From: CAYSPU01 sp964432995
Lineage (GTDB): Bacteria; Verrucomicrobiota; Verrucomicrobiia; Limisphaerales; JAHDYP01
Assembly: GCA_964432995.1 (NCBI GenBank)
Contig: CAYSPU010000014.1
Location: 1-38,707 of the forward strand
DNA: 38,707 nt
Direction of reading: 5' to 3'
The notes under the pieces were generated by a model that saw only the letters and a list, made by a program, of their open reading frames with translations, did no database searches and was not told the origin of the DNA. Positions 17,501-24,841 of the stretch are shown here, piece by piece. How positions within the stretch are numbered: the stretch's first letter is position 1; each line of letters opens with the position of its first letter. The translations under genes and the position numbers were made by a program.

Positions 17501-18272
17501 GCAGCACCTGGCAGTTGGTGGATCCATCACCCCCTGCCAGTGGTACAATGCTCCCGCCCTGCGTCACCGTGAGAGATCCGGAGTCGACGGTGAATACCGA
17601 TTGGTCTCGCTCCGGGATGCGCCCAATCTCGAATGAAGTGTTGCCCGTCGAAGCCGAGGCGCTGCCCGCCACGTAGACCACTCCGCCGGATTTGCCGGTT
17701 ACGAAGGCCCATCCTCGCTCCAAACGCAAGCGCACCTTTTCGAACCAACCTTTCTCGCCCTCGATCGGCGTGGCCGGTTCCCTGGCGGCCGGACTCGGCG
17801 CGTCCACCTCGGCTTGAATGACAACCTCGGCATTCCCCTGGAGCAAGTAGTATGTGAGGCTGCCAACTTGGAGCAACGCCTCGGCTTCCTGCGCCGTCGT
17901 CAGTTGTGCGCCATACCACAGTGTCATGCCGTTGGTCGCCGTGACCAAGGCGTCTCCCGGAGAGCGACGGACGTGGACTCCAGGCTCGGTCAACGCGGGG
18001 TTGGGAGTCACCCAGAGGATCTCCGCCGGCAGGATTGGCCGTGTCTGGCCGGACTCCACCACATTGGTCCTTGCAGACGAACTGAACTGCCCGAGCAACT
18101 GGGTCGAGAACAGGCAAACGGCCAAGCCGACGCAGTTTCCGGCCGTCCACAATCGCGGACTCGGCGCGGTGAGGCAGCCCTGTGACTTCGCGTCCACGGC
18201 AAGATCGGTCGGCTTGCCGTCCGGGCTGGGGCGGGAACGGAACGGCATGGCAACGAAGGCGCGGGGTCTCAT
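14553..18272 (-). CDS. FecR-like/TPR/outer-membrane beta-barrel fusion protein
   Basis: A 1239-residue envelope protein. A hydrophobic segment at ~46-62 (CVGLAVCLFSTQLLGQ) looks like an export signal, so translation probably begins later than the ATG used here; a GTG at 18197 would leave a short n-region. Residues ~80-270 contain FecR-like strands, including GDALVTATNGMTLWYG and QSVFTVDSGSLTVTQGG. TPR units follow at ~300-640 (for example AHSTLGFILAAANKPREAEAAFERA). The last ~540 residues alternate aromatic strands typical of a TonB-dependent-receptor-type barrel, and the chain ends in LRLELRF, a classic outer-membrane insertion signal. No TonB box or plug is obvious. It may be an outer-membrane assembly or docking protein. 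Its neighbours are a glycosyltransferase upstream and the PA14 protein downstream. The start codon is uncertain. Confidence 0.72.
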   Translation of the reverse strand: MRPRAFVAMPFRSRPSPDGKPTDLAVDAKSQGCLTAPSPRLWTAGNCVGLAVCLFSTQLLGQFSSSARTNVVESGQTRPILPAEILWVTPNPALTEPGVHVRRSPGDALVTATNGMTLWYGAQLTTAQEAEALLQVGSLTYYLLQGNAEVVIQAEVDAPSPAAREPATPIEGEKGWFEKVRLRLERGWAFVTGKSGGVVYVAGSASASTGNTSFEIGRIPERDQSVFTVDSGSLTVTQGGSIVPLAGGDGSTNCQVLLEGTNAPVVKSASATLAKGPVQWWIYYPAVLSVDDLQLATADGDLNRSLAAYRSGRFRDAVRAYAPKPEPTNTTHRAYLAALRLVLGDVESAQKILATLPSDYEPANALRTLIKAISGETRFEPRPPTTASELTAYSYLLQSRLDLAGARDSAEQATKKSKDFGLGWVRVAQLRFAEGEVVPARRAAETATNCSPFHAEAHSTLGFILAAANKPREAEAAFERAIELDPSVADGWLGRGLCRIRWRDAHDGISDLQIAVAVEPRRALLRGYLGKAFQLAWNEHRAREEFDLAKFLDPGDPTSWLYSALLHQEQNRINPAIVDMEESVRRNDNRRLFRSRLFLDEDLAIRSANLASIYRDAGMVDVSLREAATAVTHDYANSSAHQFLADSYNALRDPTRFNLRYETLWFNEWLLANLMAPTEASSLSQHPSRPDYSRLLARDHLGLYSTSEYRSDGQLRQTVSQFGYQGTLAWSVDLDLQQNDGVRPNNELERFEASIQLKQQLTLRDSVLGVVRLLDFDAEDNFQYTQPSREYHPDYRFEEEGLPGMLLAGYHREWSPGVHTTLLAGRLADERHFTDEHQEFPILGTMGDMVVAPFPDPAIMTYDFEHNFEVYSVELNQIYADHHNTLNLGGRYQFGEFSAHSQMQPSEQWMERSRYTLSPDILNNEFTEDMRRGSLYAYYTRTFLDTLHVTAGVAYNTVTFPRNDRNLPVVEGQDTEAQWSPKAALVWRPWNRATLRAAYSRTLGGVNFDESVRLEPAQLAGFGQAYRSVIPESLVGSVAAPTFEVMGLAVDFKLPCNIYYGLEVERIDSEVDQALGAITVPPQSMTLGANSRVRESIDYREQRVGFTLNHLVDDEWSIGCSYHFTRSEISQSLHDDRAGDLHRLAQFIRFNHPSGLFAVEELSYYIQNNEGYDPGTAEHEGDHFPMLNVGIGYRLRRQAAAITLSLLNLTDEDYQLNPLTPYAEMPRERAFQLRLELRF

Positions 18273-18462
18273 ACTGGATCCGGCCGATCACCGGAGAGGC
18301 CGGCAGATCGATGTGACCTCACAACGCCACACCGAGCCGGCGAACGAATCAGTGGAACAGACGCAGAGCATCCGCCCGTTCCGCCAGAGTCTCGGCCCGT
18401 CCAGGTCCGGCACGCTGCCAGCCCGGACATCTCACGGGGGATTCGTGCACGAGGCTTCCGGG

Positions 18463-20805
18463 CTAGTGGTTACCGAGTGGAACGGCGAGGGGGGTGACGG
18501 CGTCGAAGCCTGCGGCCAGACGAAACGCGTGCAAGGTTGGTTCGGGGAGGGACTCGGGGCGGGGGACCTGCTGCCAGGCGTTGCGATCCAGGAACTGGCC
18601 GGTGGCGAACTGCCAGGCGTTGTGCGCGTGGCGCATGTAGACGAAGACGCCAGGATTGGCCAGGCGCAACAAGCGCCCGCCGCGCCGTTGGACTTGGCGC
18701 AAGAAGGCGGCATCCTCGGCCAGGTTGGACGAGGGATAGCGGAGTCCCTCGTCGAACAGGCGTTTCCAGTAGACCAAGGTGCCGCCGTGCAGATCGCCGA
18801 CGAACATCCGGCGATGCAGCTTGGGCGTGGTGCGCCAGAACTGGCCGGTGGCCAAGTCCAGTTGATAGGCGTTCTCGAGGCCGGTGACCTCCGCCTGTCC
18901 GGCCAGCAGAGGGGCGACTTGGCGGGACAAGCGCGCGGGTGCGTACCAATCGTCGTCATCCCAATGGGCGATGATGCTGCCCTGCGCCGACGCGCAGGCC
19001 AGGTTGCGTTTGCCGCCGATCGGAGTCCGCTGTTTCAGCGGGACATAGCGGACTTCCGGGAGTTCGCGAACGAGATCGGAGATGGGGTCGTCTCCGTCAT
19101 CGACGATCACCAGTTCCTTGTTGGGGTAGTCCTGCGCCAGGAAAGCCTCGAGGGCAAGGGGAAGAAAGGCGCGACGATTGTAGGTCGGCATGATGCAGGA
19201 GACCCGGGGCTGGGCGGGGCAGGGGGCGTCGCCGCCGGGCAGGGCGAAGGCCGGCCAGTCGGTGCCGAGCAGTGCCGCCAAGGTGGAGACCGTGCAGGGC
19301 TGCCAGGAACTGGAGTGGGTTGTCTTGCGGCTGGTATTCGCGTCGTGGATGCGCGCCACACAGAGTTCGGGCCGGTGCAAGTCGCCAACGGCCCTGGCGG
19401 GCGCGCCCCAGACGAAGCGGGAGTCTTCTCCGATCTGGATTTTGGCGAAGTGGTGTGCCGACCACCACGACCGACGATAGGCGAGGGTGCTTCCCGCCAC
19501 CCACGGCCGACCTCCCTGGTAGCGGTACTGCCAGGCGCGGCCGGTTTGCGGTTCGTAGAAGAACAGCGAGCTTGTGCCGCAGATCGCGTATTGGTCGCGG
19601 CTGAGTGCGGTCACTTGCGACTGGATGCGGTCCAGCGGGTACCAGTCGTCGTCGTCCCAGTGGGCGATCACTTCCCCCTGCGCCATCGCGCAAGCGAGGT
19701 TTCGCTTGGCCCCGAGGCACTGCTTGTTGGGAAGCCGCACGAACCGGATCCGCGGATCCGGAGGGAGCAGCGGTTCGACGGATTGCGCGCCGTCGTCCAC
19801 CACAATCAGTTCGAGCCGGGAGTAGTTCTGGCGCCGGAAGCAATGGAGGGCTTGGGGGACGAACCGCAGCCGGTCGCAGGTGGGCATGATGCAGGAGACC
19901 AACAGCGGATCGCCGACGTCGATGGAGAGGCGGACGGCGGCGGTCTCCGGCGGCGGCAAGGGACTGTGTGTCGGAGCCGGTTCGTCGGTCCGAGCCTGCA
20001 ACAACGGCGGAGGCGCGAAATCGGGGCAGGATTCACCACGGCAGTGGCGGCAGTAATCGGTTCTGGTTCCCCCGAGGCGCGCGGCGCAGAACTTGTCCTG
20101 GTAGCGTCGCTTGCTGGCCTCGAAGAGCCGGGCTTCCTGACGTCGGCGCCATTCGGCAACGGGGGCGCGCCAGACATACGCCGAACAGGCCCAGACCCCG
20201 CGCCATCCGGCGCGAGCGGCGCGGAGGTTGTAGTCCATTTCCCAGCAGGGGCCGCGGCCGTAGCCTTCGTCCGCCAGACCGACTTCGGCGATGACCTCCC
20301 GGCGAACGGCGTAACAGAAGTCGGCGAGGCTGTGCAGCGGTTCGAGGGTGCGGACCTCGGCGCCGAACCGTTCCGCCGCCTCGCGAGCGGTTCTCGCGAT
20401 GGCGTCACGTTGCCCGTGGGCCTTGGGAAAGAGGCCTTGCTCGTTCCAGGATCGGTTGGTGGAGGGACCGGCCAATCCATGGCGCGGATCCGCCTCGAGC
20501 GCCTCGAGCAAGCGCCTCAGCCATCCCGGCCCCGGCACGCAACCGCTCTCGAGCAGGAGAACCACCGGTTCCTCCGTAGCGGTCACCAGGCGGTTGAAAC
20601 AGGCGGGCGCGCCGAATGGAGGCTCGCTAGGCAACTGGGGGAGGTCCGTCCAGGAATCGAGCGCGCGGCGCGTCTCTTGGTCCGGATCGTCGGGAATCAA
20701 CAGGAGGCGAACCGGGACTTCGCTCTGCTGCCGGACGGCCTCGACCGTGGAACGGCAGCGCGCGGGGTCGGCGTGGACGGGGATGCCGATGGCGACCGGG
20801 TTCAT
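18463..20805 (-). CDS. Glycosyltransferase with three family-2-like GT domains
   Basis: From the ATG at 20805 the product is 780 residues. The first GT-A-like domain (~1-260, from MNPVAIGIPVHAD) has a degenerate metal site: ESGCVPGPGW replaces the D-x-D, although a WEMDYNLRAARAGW acceptor-side motif persists. A short cysteine-rich linker, YCRHCRGESCPDF, follows and could bind zinc. The second domain (~305-530, SCIMPTCDRLRF) and third (~540-780, SCIMPTYNRRAF) are near-duplicates sharing KRNLACA and IAHWDDDDWY, the latter holding the D-x-D for metal and nucleotide-sugar binding. Such proteins transfer sugars in the cytoplasm to glycans, lipids or proteins. An upstream extension to 21051 is possible but reads as a translated spacer overlapping the DUF6519 gene. 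Sitting right behind the tail genes, it could modify fibres or surface sugars; this is inference. Confidence 0.85.
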   Translation of the reverse strand: MNPVAIGIPVHADPARCRSTVEAVRQQSEVPVRLLLIPDDPDQETRRALDSWTDLPQLPSEPPFGAPACFNRLVTATEEPVVLLLESGCVPGPGWLRRLLEALEADPRHGLAGPSTNRSWNEQGLFPKAHGQRDAIARTAREAAERFGAEVRTLEPLHSLADFCYAVRREVIAEVGLADEGYGRGPCWEMDYNLRAARAGWRGVWACSAYVWRAPVAEWRRRQEARLFEASKRRYQDKFCAARLGGTRTDYCRHCRGESCPDFAPPPLLQARTDEPAPTHSPLPPPETAAVRLSIDVGDPLLVSCIMPTCDRLRFVPQALHCFRRQNYSRLELIVVDDGAQSVEPLLPPDPRIRFVRLPNKQCLGAKRNLACAMAQGEVIAHWDDDDWYPLDRIQSQVTALSRDQYAICGTSSLFFYEPQTGRAWQYRYQGGRPWVAGSTLAYRRSWWSAHHFAKIQIGEDSRFVWGAPARAVGDLHRPELCVARIHDANTSRKTTHSSSWQPCTVSTLAALLGTDWPAFALPGGDAPCPAQPRVSCIMPTYNRRAFLPLALEAFLAQDYPNKELVIVDDGDDPISDLVRELPEVRYVPLKQRTPIGGKRNLACASAQGSIIAHWDDDDWYAPARLSRQVAPLLAGQAEVTGLENAYQLDLATGQFWRTTPKLHRRMFVGDLHGGTLVYWKRLFDEGLRYPSSNLAEDAAFLRQVQRRGGRLLRLANPGVFVYMRHAHNAWQFATGQFLDRNAWQQVPRPESLPEPTLHAFRLAAGFDAVTPLAVPLGNH

Positions 20806-20873
20806 GGCTTTGCCCGCTGTTCGCGCAGATGTGCCGGCATCCGCGGTCAATGCCGGCGCCGGGTCGCGCGTCT

Positions 20874-23800
20874 TTACGACGTCCTCCGGCGTCGCTTGCG
20901 CGAGGGCGCGGGCTGCGCTTTCGCTTTGCGCTCGGTTTTGCCGACTGCAACCGACGGGACCGGCGTGATCTTTCGAGCCGGCCGCAGGCGGCCCTTCCCT
21001 CCAGCACCGCCGCTCACCCGGCCCTTCGCTTCTCCGACCAACCAGAACCACATTTCGAAGTCGCCGCCGCGCTGGCCGTCACCGCTCCCCGATTCGAGGC
21101 GAAGGCTCGTCCGGTTGTCTCTGCCACGCTGGCCGAACGTATCTCCATCGAGCAAGAGGTCAGGATCTTTGGCATCCCAGATGAAGTTCCCCTTCAGGCT
21201 GAGGCGGGCCAGGATCCGCCGGTCCGGCGTGCGCGCGAGGAGCGAGGACACGGTGCCGAGCAACCAGCTTCTGCAGTCGGTCGTTGGTTGGTAGGTGATG
21301 GTGCGGTTGCTGACGCCGATTTGGGCGGCGAGCACCACCGGGTGGAACCCGACCAGGGCATCGGCGCCGCCGACGTAGAAACTGGCAAAGGACCGAGGGC
21401 GCTCCAGCATGCCATAGCGTGAGTCGACCGCCGGAAGCTCACCGGCGACCGTCACCTGATAGGTGCGGTTTGGTTCCAATGCGCTGAGCGTCAGGTCGAC
21501 CGCCATGCCGTCGGCAGTCGGAGTGGCCGCGATCACCGTCACGCCATCCAGTACCTGGTAGTTGGCCATCGCCTGCAAAGCGCCCGCGTCCGCCTGCTGA
21601 GAGAACTGGAGGCGGACGACGTCTGGGGCGATCGGCGTGGCGCTGAGCAGCGCGAACCGGTTTGGAGCGTCGGCCTCGGAGTAATGGAACGAGGCCAGCG
21701 CGCGTTCGGGCTGGATCGTCTCACTGGGATCAGCCGCTGCGGTGATGTTCCGGGCCTGCACCAGGTAGTTGCCGTCCGGCTGCAGCCCCTGGACGGTGAG
21801 GCGGACAGTCCGTTCATCCTCTCCCAGGACGGCATTGGCCACCTTGCCGGTTTCCTTGCCGGAGGCGTCCAGAAGTCGAAACGACCGTGTGGCGGCTTCC
21901 GGGAGGGCGATCGGCTTGGAAAACGCCACCGCAATCTCGCCGTAGTTCAGCCGGCTGGCCCCGATTACGGAGAGTGGGCCCGACTCCAACATCGGCAGTT
22001 CCAGTGTGACGCCGACAGTCGCCCGTTGGACGGACACCGGATCGATGTCGCCGGCGGTGTCCGGGGCGCCTCCGGTCTCGACCGGGTCCGATTCACAGAA
22101 CACCCGGAGCCGGCCGGTGAATTCCTGGAGTCCGACATCGCTGTCATTGCTGAGCTCGCGTTGCTCCTCCCCCACGACGATCTTCCGGACGCGTATAGCA
22201 CGGTCCGAGCAGATGGCGGTGAAGAAGACAGTGGTGGGCGGAGCCCATGGGGGCGAGCGCCTGAGTTCATCGCCCTTCCCTTCCCCCAGCGTTGCCTGCA
22301 GCACCTGCAACCCTGGTTTCCAGCCGAGCTTCCAGACACGGCTAACGCAGCCGTCTCCAGGCGTCTTTGCCGGCTCCGGATCAACCACACCGCCTCCGGC
22401 GATGACCTTAAACTGAACCGGTGCGCCTTTCACAGGGCCACAACGGTTGGCGGCGAGGACCTTCACTTCGACTTCCCGTGAGGGTGGCCTGCCGGACCAT
22501 TCCCAGTGCTGCGGGCCGATGGGGTAGAGGCTCACGGCGCCTGCGAGGCGGTCCAGGGCATCCTGCACGTTGTGCTGGTCGGCAAGGAGGTCGCAGCGCT
22601 CGGGCGGTTCATACGCGACCTGGCAGGCGATGCTGAGATTCGCGTTGAAGCGGATGGGCAAACCCCGGGGGTTGTCATCTTCGTCCAACCACAACGCTTC
22701 GACTTGTTGGCTTGGGAGGTTCTTCTTTCGGCTTGCGTCGGAGGACAGGTCGGCGCCCAGGTCCCACCAGCAGTAGGCCAGTCCGTGTTCGTCTGTCGTG
22801 GCATCCACCACGTTGGCGCCAGTGGAATCGGACTCCAGCTTGCGCAGTTGGCCGGTCCCCTCCTTGATGAGGAAACGCACCTTGACCGGGTGCGGGCAGC
22901 CTTGCGGGTTGAGAACTCCGACGACGAGGGGGTTGGGTAGCCGGACAAGATCACCGGCACCCAGTCGTGTGGGCATGACTTCCTGGCCGTCGCCGCCGAC
23001 ATAACACAGGCCTTGGGCCTGGTTGAGTGAAGGGAACCGACAACGGCAATCGTGCACCACCGGGTGCTCCACCGTCGTGTCGACCAACGCCAGGCGGCAG
23101 TAGCGGTGATGGATGCCGCGGGGCGGCTGCGGGATCGGATGGGAATTCGGGATTTCGAAGGGTGGCCACTCGATCTCCCCGCTGAAGGTGCGCGCCGGGA
23201 TCAGCCAGTAATCGCCGGGGTGGTAGGTGCCTTCCTCGAACTGGACCTCGATGCCGCCTTCGAGTTCCACCCAACCGCGGGTCGTGGCGTCTGGATCGCC
23301 GGCCGCGAGGGGAATGAGCCCCTGGCCGCTGACGTCGTCGGATGTGTCCTGGTCCCAGCGCCGGAGTTTCCGCGCGGCGGCACGGTAGGCGGAGATGTCG
23401 TTCTTCAACGTGATGAGATTCTGCTCGGGGGACACCGCCTTGATCTGGACCAGGGGATAGGGGGTTCCCTTTAGTTCGACGTCGCGGTCGAGGATCTCGA
23501 CCCACTGCCCTGGTTGGAAGCCGAGGACCTCATCCTTGCCGGTGCTGCTCACTTTCACCTTGGCGCCGTCGATCTCGGTGATCTGGGTCTCGACGGAGCC
23601 GTTGTCGCGTGACCATTTGAAGGTCGCCTCGCCGCGCAGGCCTCCATCGTGGATCTGGACCCGATAGAGTTGATTTTCGAGCCGCCGATAGCCGGCGGTG
23701 GGCGAGAGTTGGCAGGGGTTGTCGTCGGGCGATGGCGGCTGGGTTCGGGCGTTCATGAGTCCCGAGGTGGGCTTGATGAAGTCGTCCCACTCGGGGACGT

Positions 23801-24599
23801 CGGTGGTGCAATCGAGCGGTGCCGGGAGCGAATCGGTGCTGAGGGCGAACAGCCGGACCTGCTGCATCGTCTGCAAGCGTGTGGCCGTGTCCGGTCCACC
23901 CAGCGCCACCTCGCGGATCCGTGGATCGTCCAGAGCGGTGATTTCCCGCTGCCAGACGTCCAGGTAAGCCAGATACCGCCCCGGCGGCAGGGCCGGTGAG
24001 GACACGTCCGGCATTGAGCCCGGGGGCAGACCGTCGATGTCGGGGTCCGGGTAGTCCGGCTGGGTGAAGAAGGTGACGACGCGTCGCAGCCGGAGGTTGT
24101 CGGGGGGCGAAATGGCCACGGTCGGCGCGTCGCCGTCCAGGGTGATGAGGGACTTGTCCGGGTCCACGAACATGATCTGCCGGACGGCATCGGTGCCTGG
24201 GTTTGATCCCTGGGCGAACAGTTCGACCCAATCCCCCTGCGCGAGCGCACGGCCGTCCACCACGAGGGAACAAAGCTGCAACTTGAGGGGGGTCGTCGAG
24301 GCAACAGTGGCCGGCACCGCTTCCGGCTCGAGTTCGCAGAGAATCCCGTCCACGTAGATTCTCCCTGGAGATATTTGGAGATCGCGCCCGCCGTCGATGA
24401 GTGTGAGGTTGAACCCACCGCCGGCGAGCGGGGCTCCGCACTTACCGACGACGTCCCGGGTTTCCGTTACGTCCCGATGCTGGTGGATGCTGTGTTGTTC
24501 ATTCCAGTCGGCGTCGAGTTGCACGCGGCCTTGCTGCATGAGGACGCCGGCGTAATGCTTGCGGGGGTCGAAGGTTTGTCGGCTATAGTCACCAGGCAT
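20874..24599 (-). CDS. Large DUF6519 protein with Ig-like repeats, probable eCIS fibre or baseplate appendage
   Basis: A 1241-residue protein with the hallmark DUF6519 opening GDYSRQTFDPRKHYAGV and LMQQGRVQLDADWNEQ, continuing through ~residue 500 with ALPPGRYLAYLDVW and a TFKWSRDNGSVETQ segment. DUF6519 proteins are repeatedly found in eCIS-type loci. The middle carries Ig-like domains (~600-860), then two SbsA/Big-type Ig units at ~880-1090 (LNYGEIAVAFSKPI; VVRLQFSQQADAG). The last ~70 residues are Lys/Arg/Pro-rich and end in RKRRRRTS. GGAGG nine bases before the ATG supports the start. It is the last of the recognisable tail genes and is followed by the glycosyltransferase. The layout of a conserved head with Ig repeats fits a receptor-binding or surface-anchoring fibre, but function is not known. 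No signal peptide, consistent with assembly in the cytoplasm. Confidence 0.82.
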   Translation of the reverse strand: MPGDYSRQTFDPRKHYAGVLMQQGRVQLDADWNEQHSIHQHRDVTETRDVVGKCGAPLAGGGFNLTLIDGGRDLQISPGRIYVDGILCELEPEAVPATVASTTPLKLQLCSLVVDGRALAQGDWVELFAQGSNPGTDAVRQIMFVDPDKSLITLDGDAPTVAISPPDNLRLRRVVTFFTQPDYPDPDIDGLPPGSMPDVSSPALPPGRYLAYLDVWQREITALDDPRIREVALGGPDTATRLQTMQQVRLFALSTDSLPAPLDCTTDVPEWDDFIKPTSGLMNARTQPPSPDDNPCQLSPTAGYRRLENQLYRVQIHDGGLRGEATFKWSRDNGSVETQITEIDGAKVKVSSTGKDEVLGFQPGQWVEILDRDVELKGTPYPLVQIKAVSPEQNLITLKNDISAYRAAARKLRRWDQDTSDDVSGQGLIPLAAGDPDATTRGWVELEGGIEVQFEEGTYHPGDYWLIPARTFSGEIEWPPFEIPNSHPIPQPPRGIHHRYCRLALVDTTVEHPVVHDCRCRFPSLNQAQGLCYVGGDGQEVMPTRLGAGDLVRLPNPLVVGVLNPQGCPHPVKVRFLIKEGTGQLRKLESDSTGANVVDATTDEHGLAYCWWDLGADLSSDASRKKNLPSQQVEALWLDEDDNPRGLPIRFNANLSIACQVAYEPPERCDLLADQHNVQDALDRLAGAVSLYPIGPQHWEWSGRPPSREVEVKVLAANRCGPVKGAPVQFKVIAGGGVVDPEPAKTPGDGCVSRVWKLGWKPGLQVLQATLGEGKGDELRRSPPWAPPTTVFFTAICSDRAIRVRKIVVGEEQRELSNDSDVGLQEFTGRLRVFCESDPVETGGAPDTAGDIDPVSVQRATVGVTLELPMLESGPLSVIGASRLNYGEIAVAFSKPIALPEAATRSFRLLDASGKETGKVANAVLGEDERTVRLTVQGLQPDGNYLVQARNITAAADPSETIQPERALASFHYSEADAPNRFALLSATPIAPDVVRLQFSQQADAGALQAMANYQVLDGVTVIAATPTADGMAVDLTLSALEPNRTYQVTVAGELPAVDSRYGMLERPRSFASFYVGGADALVGFHPVVLAAQIGVSNRTITYQPTTDCRSWLLGTVSSLLARTPDRRILARLSLKGNFIWDAKDPDLLLDGDTFGQRGRDNRTSLRLESGSGDGQRGGDFEMWFWLVGEAKGRVSGGAGGKGRLRPARKITPVPSVAVGKTERKAKAQPAPSRKRRRRTS

Positions 24600-24657
24600 G
24601 ATAACGGTCCTCCACTATCTGGCTTACTGAGGAGCGCTCCGGGTGGACGACACGCGT

Positions 24658-24715
24658 CCCTCACCCCATCCCTCTCCCATCCGATGGGAGAGGGTGCCCG
24701 GAGGGCGGGTGAGGG
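24658..24715. repeat. Dispersed palindromic repeat, copy A
   Basis: The spacer between the gpI-like gene and the DUF6519 gene contains a GC-rich element centred on the inverted repeat CTCTCCCATC/GATGGGAGAG at 24672-24692, flanked by CCCTCACCCC and GGGCGGGTGAGGG. It is almost identical, in opposite orientation, to 35449-35504. Elements of this type are REP-like repeats scattered between genes. The hairpin could also slow RNA polymerase or protect mRNA ends. Confidence 0.85.
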
Positions 24716-24841
24716 TGACGGTGTTGTGCATCGCGGTGATTCCTCAGTGAAGCGTTTGCGTCAGGTTCTTGCGGCGGCGGCGGTTGTCGGTGGACGCGAG
24801 CGGGATGTTCGACTGCAAGCCACAGGCACACCGCTCGGGCT

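Noticed and set aside
18273..18462. Possible gene or regulator in the 190-base spacer
   Set aside because: No open frame with a start signal, no convincing hairpin with a T-run and no clear promoter boxes were seen.
20806..21051. N-terminal extension of the glycosyltransferase
   Set aside because: It overlaps the end of the DUF6519 gene and is low-complexity; the first GT strand begins just after the ATG at 20805.
17854..21294. Plus-strand open frame of 1146 codons
   Set aside because: It is antisense to the glycosyltransferase and barrel genes and crosses their junctions; its product has no known motifs.
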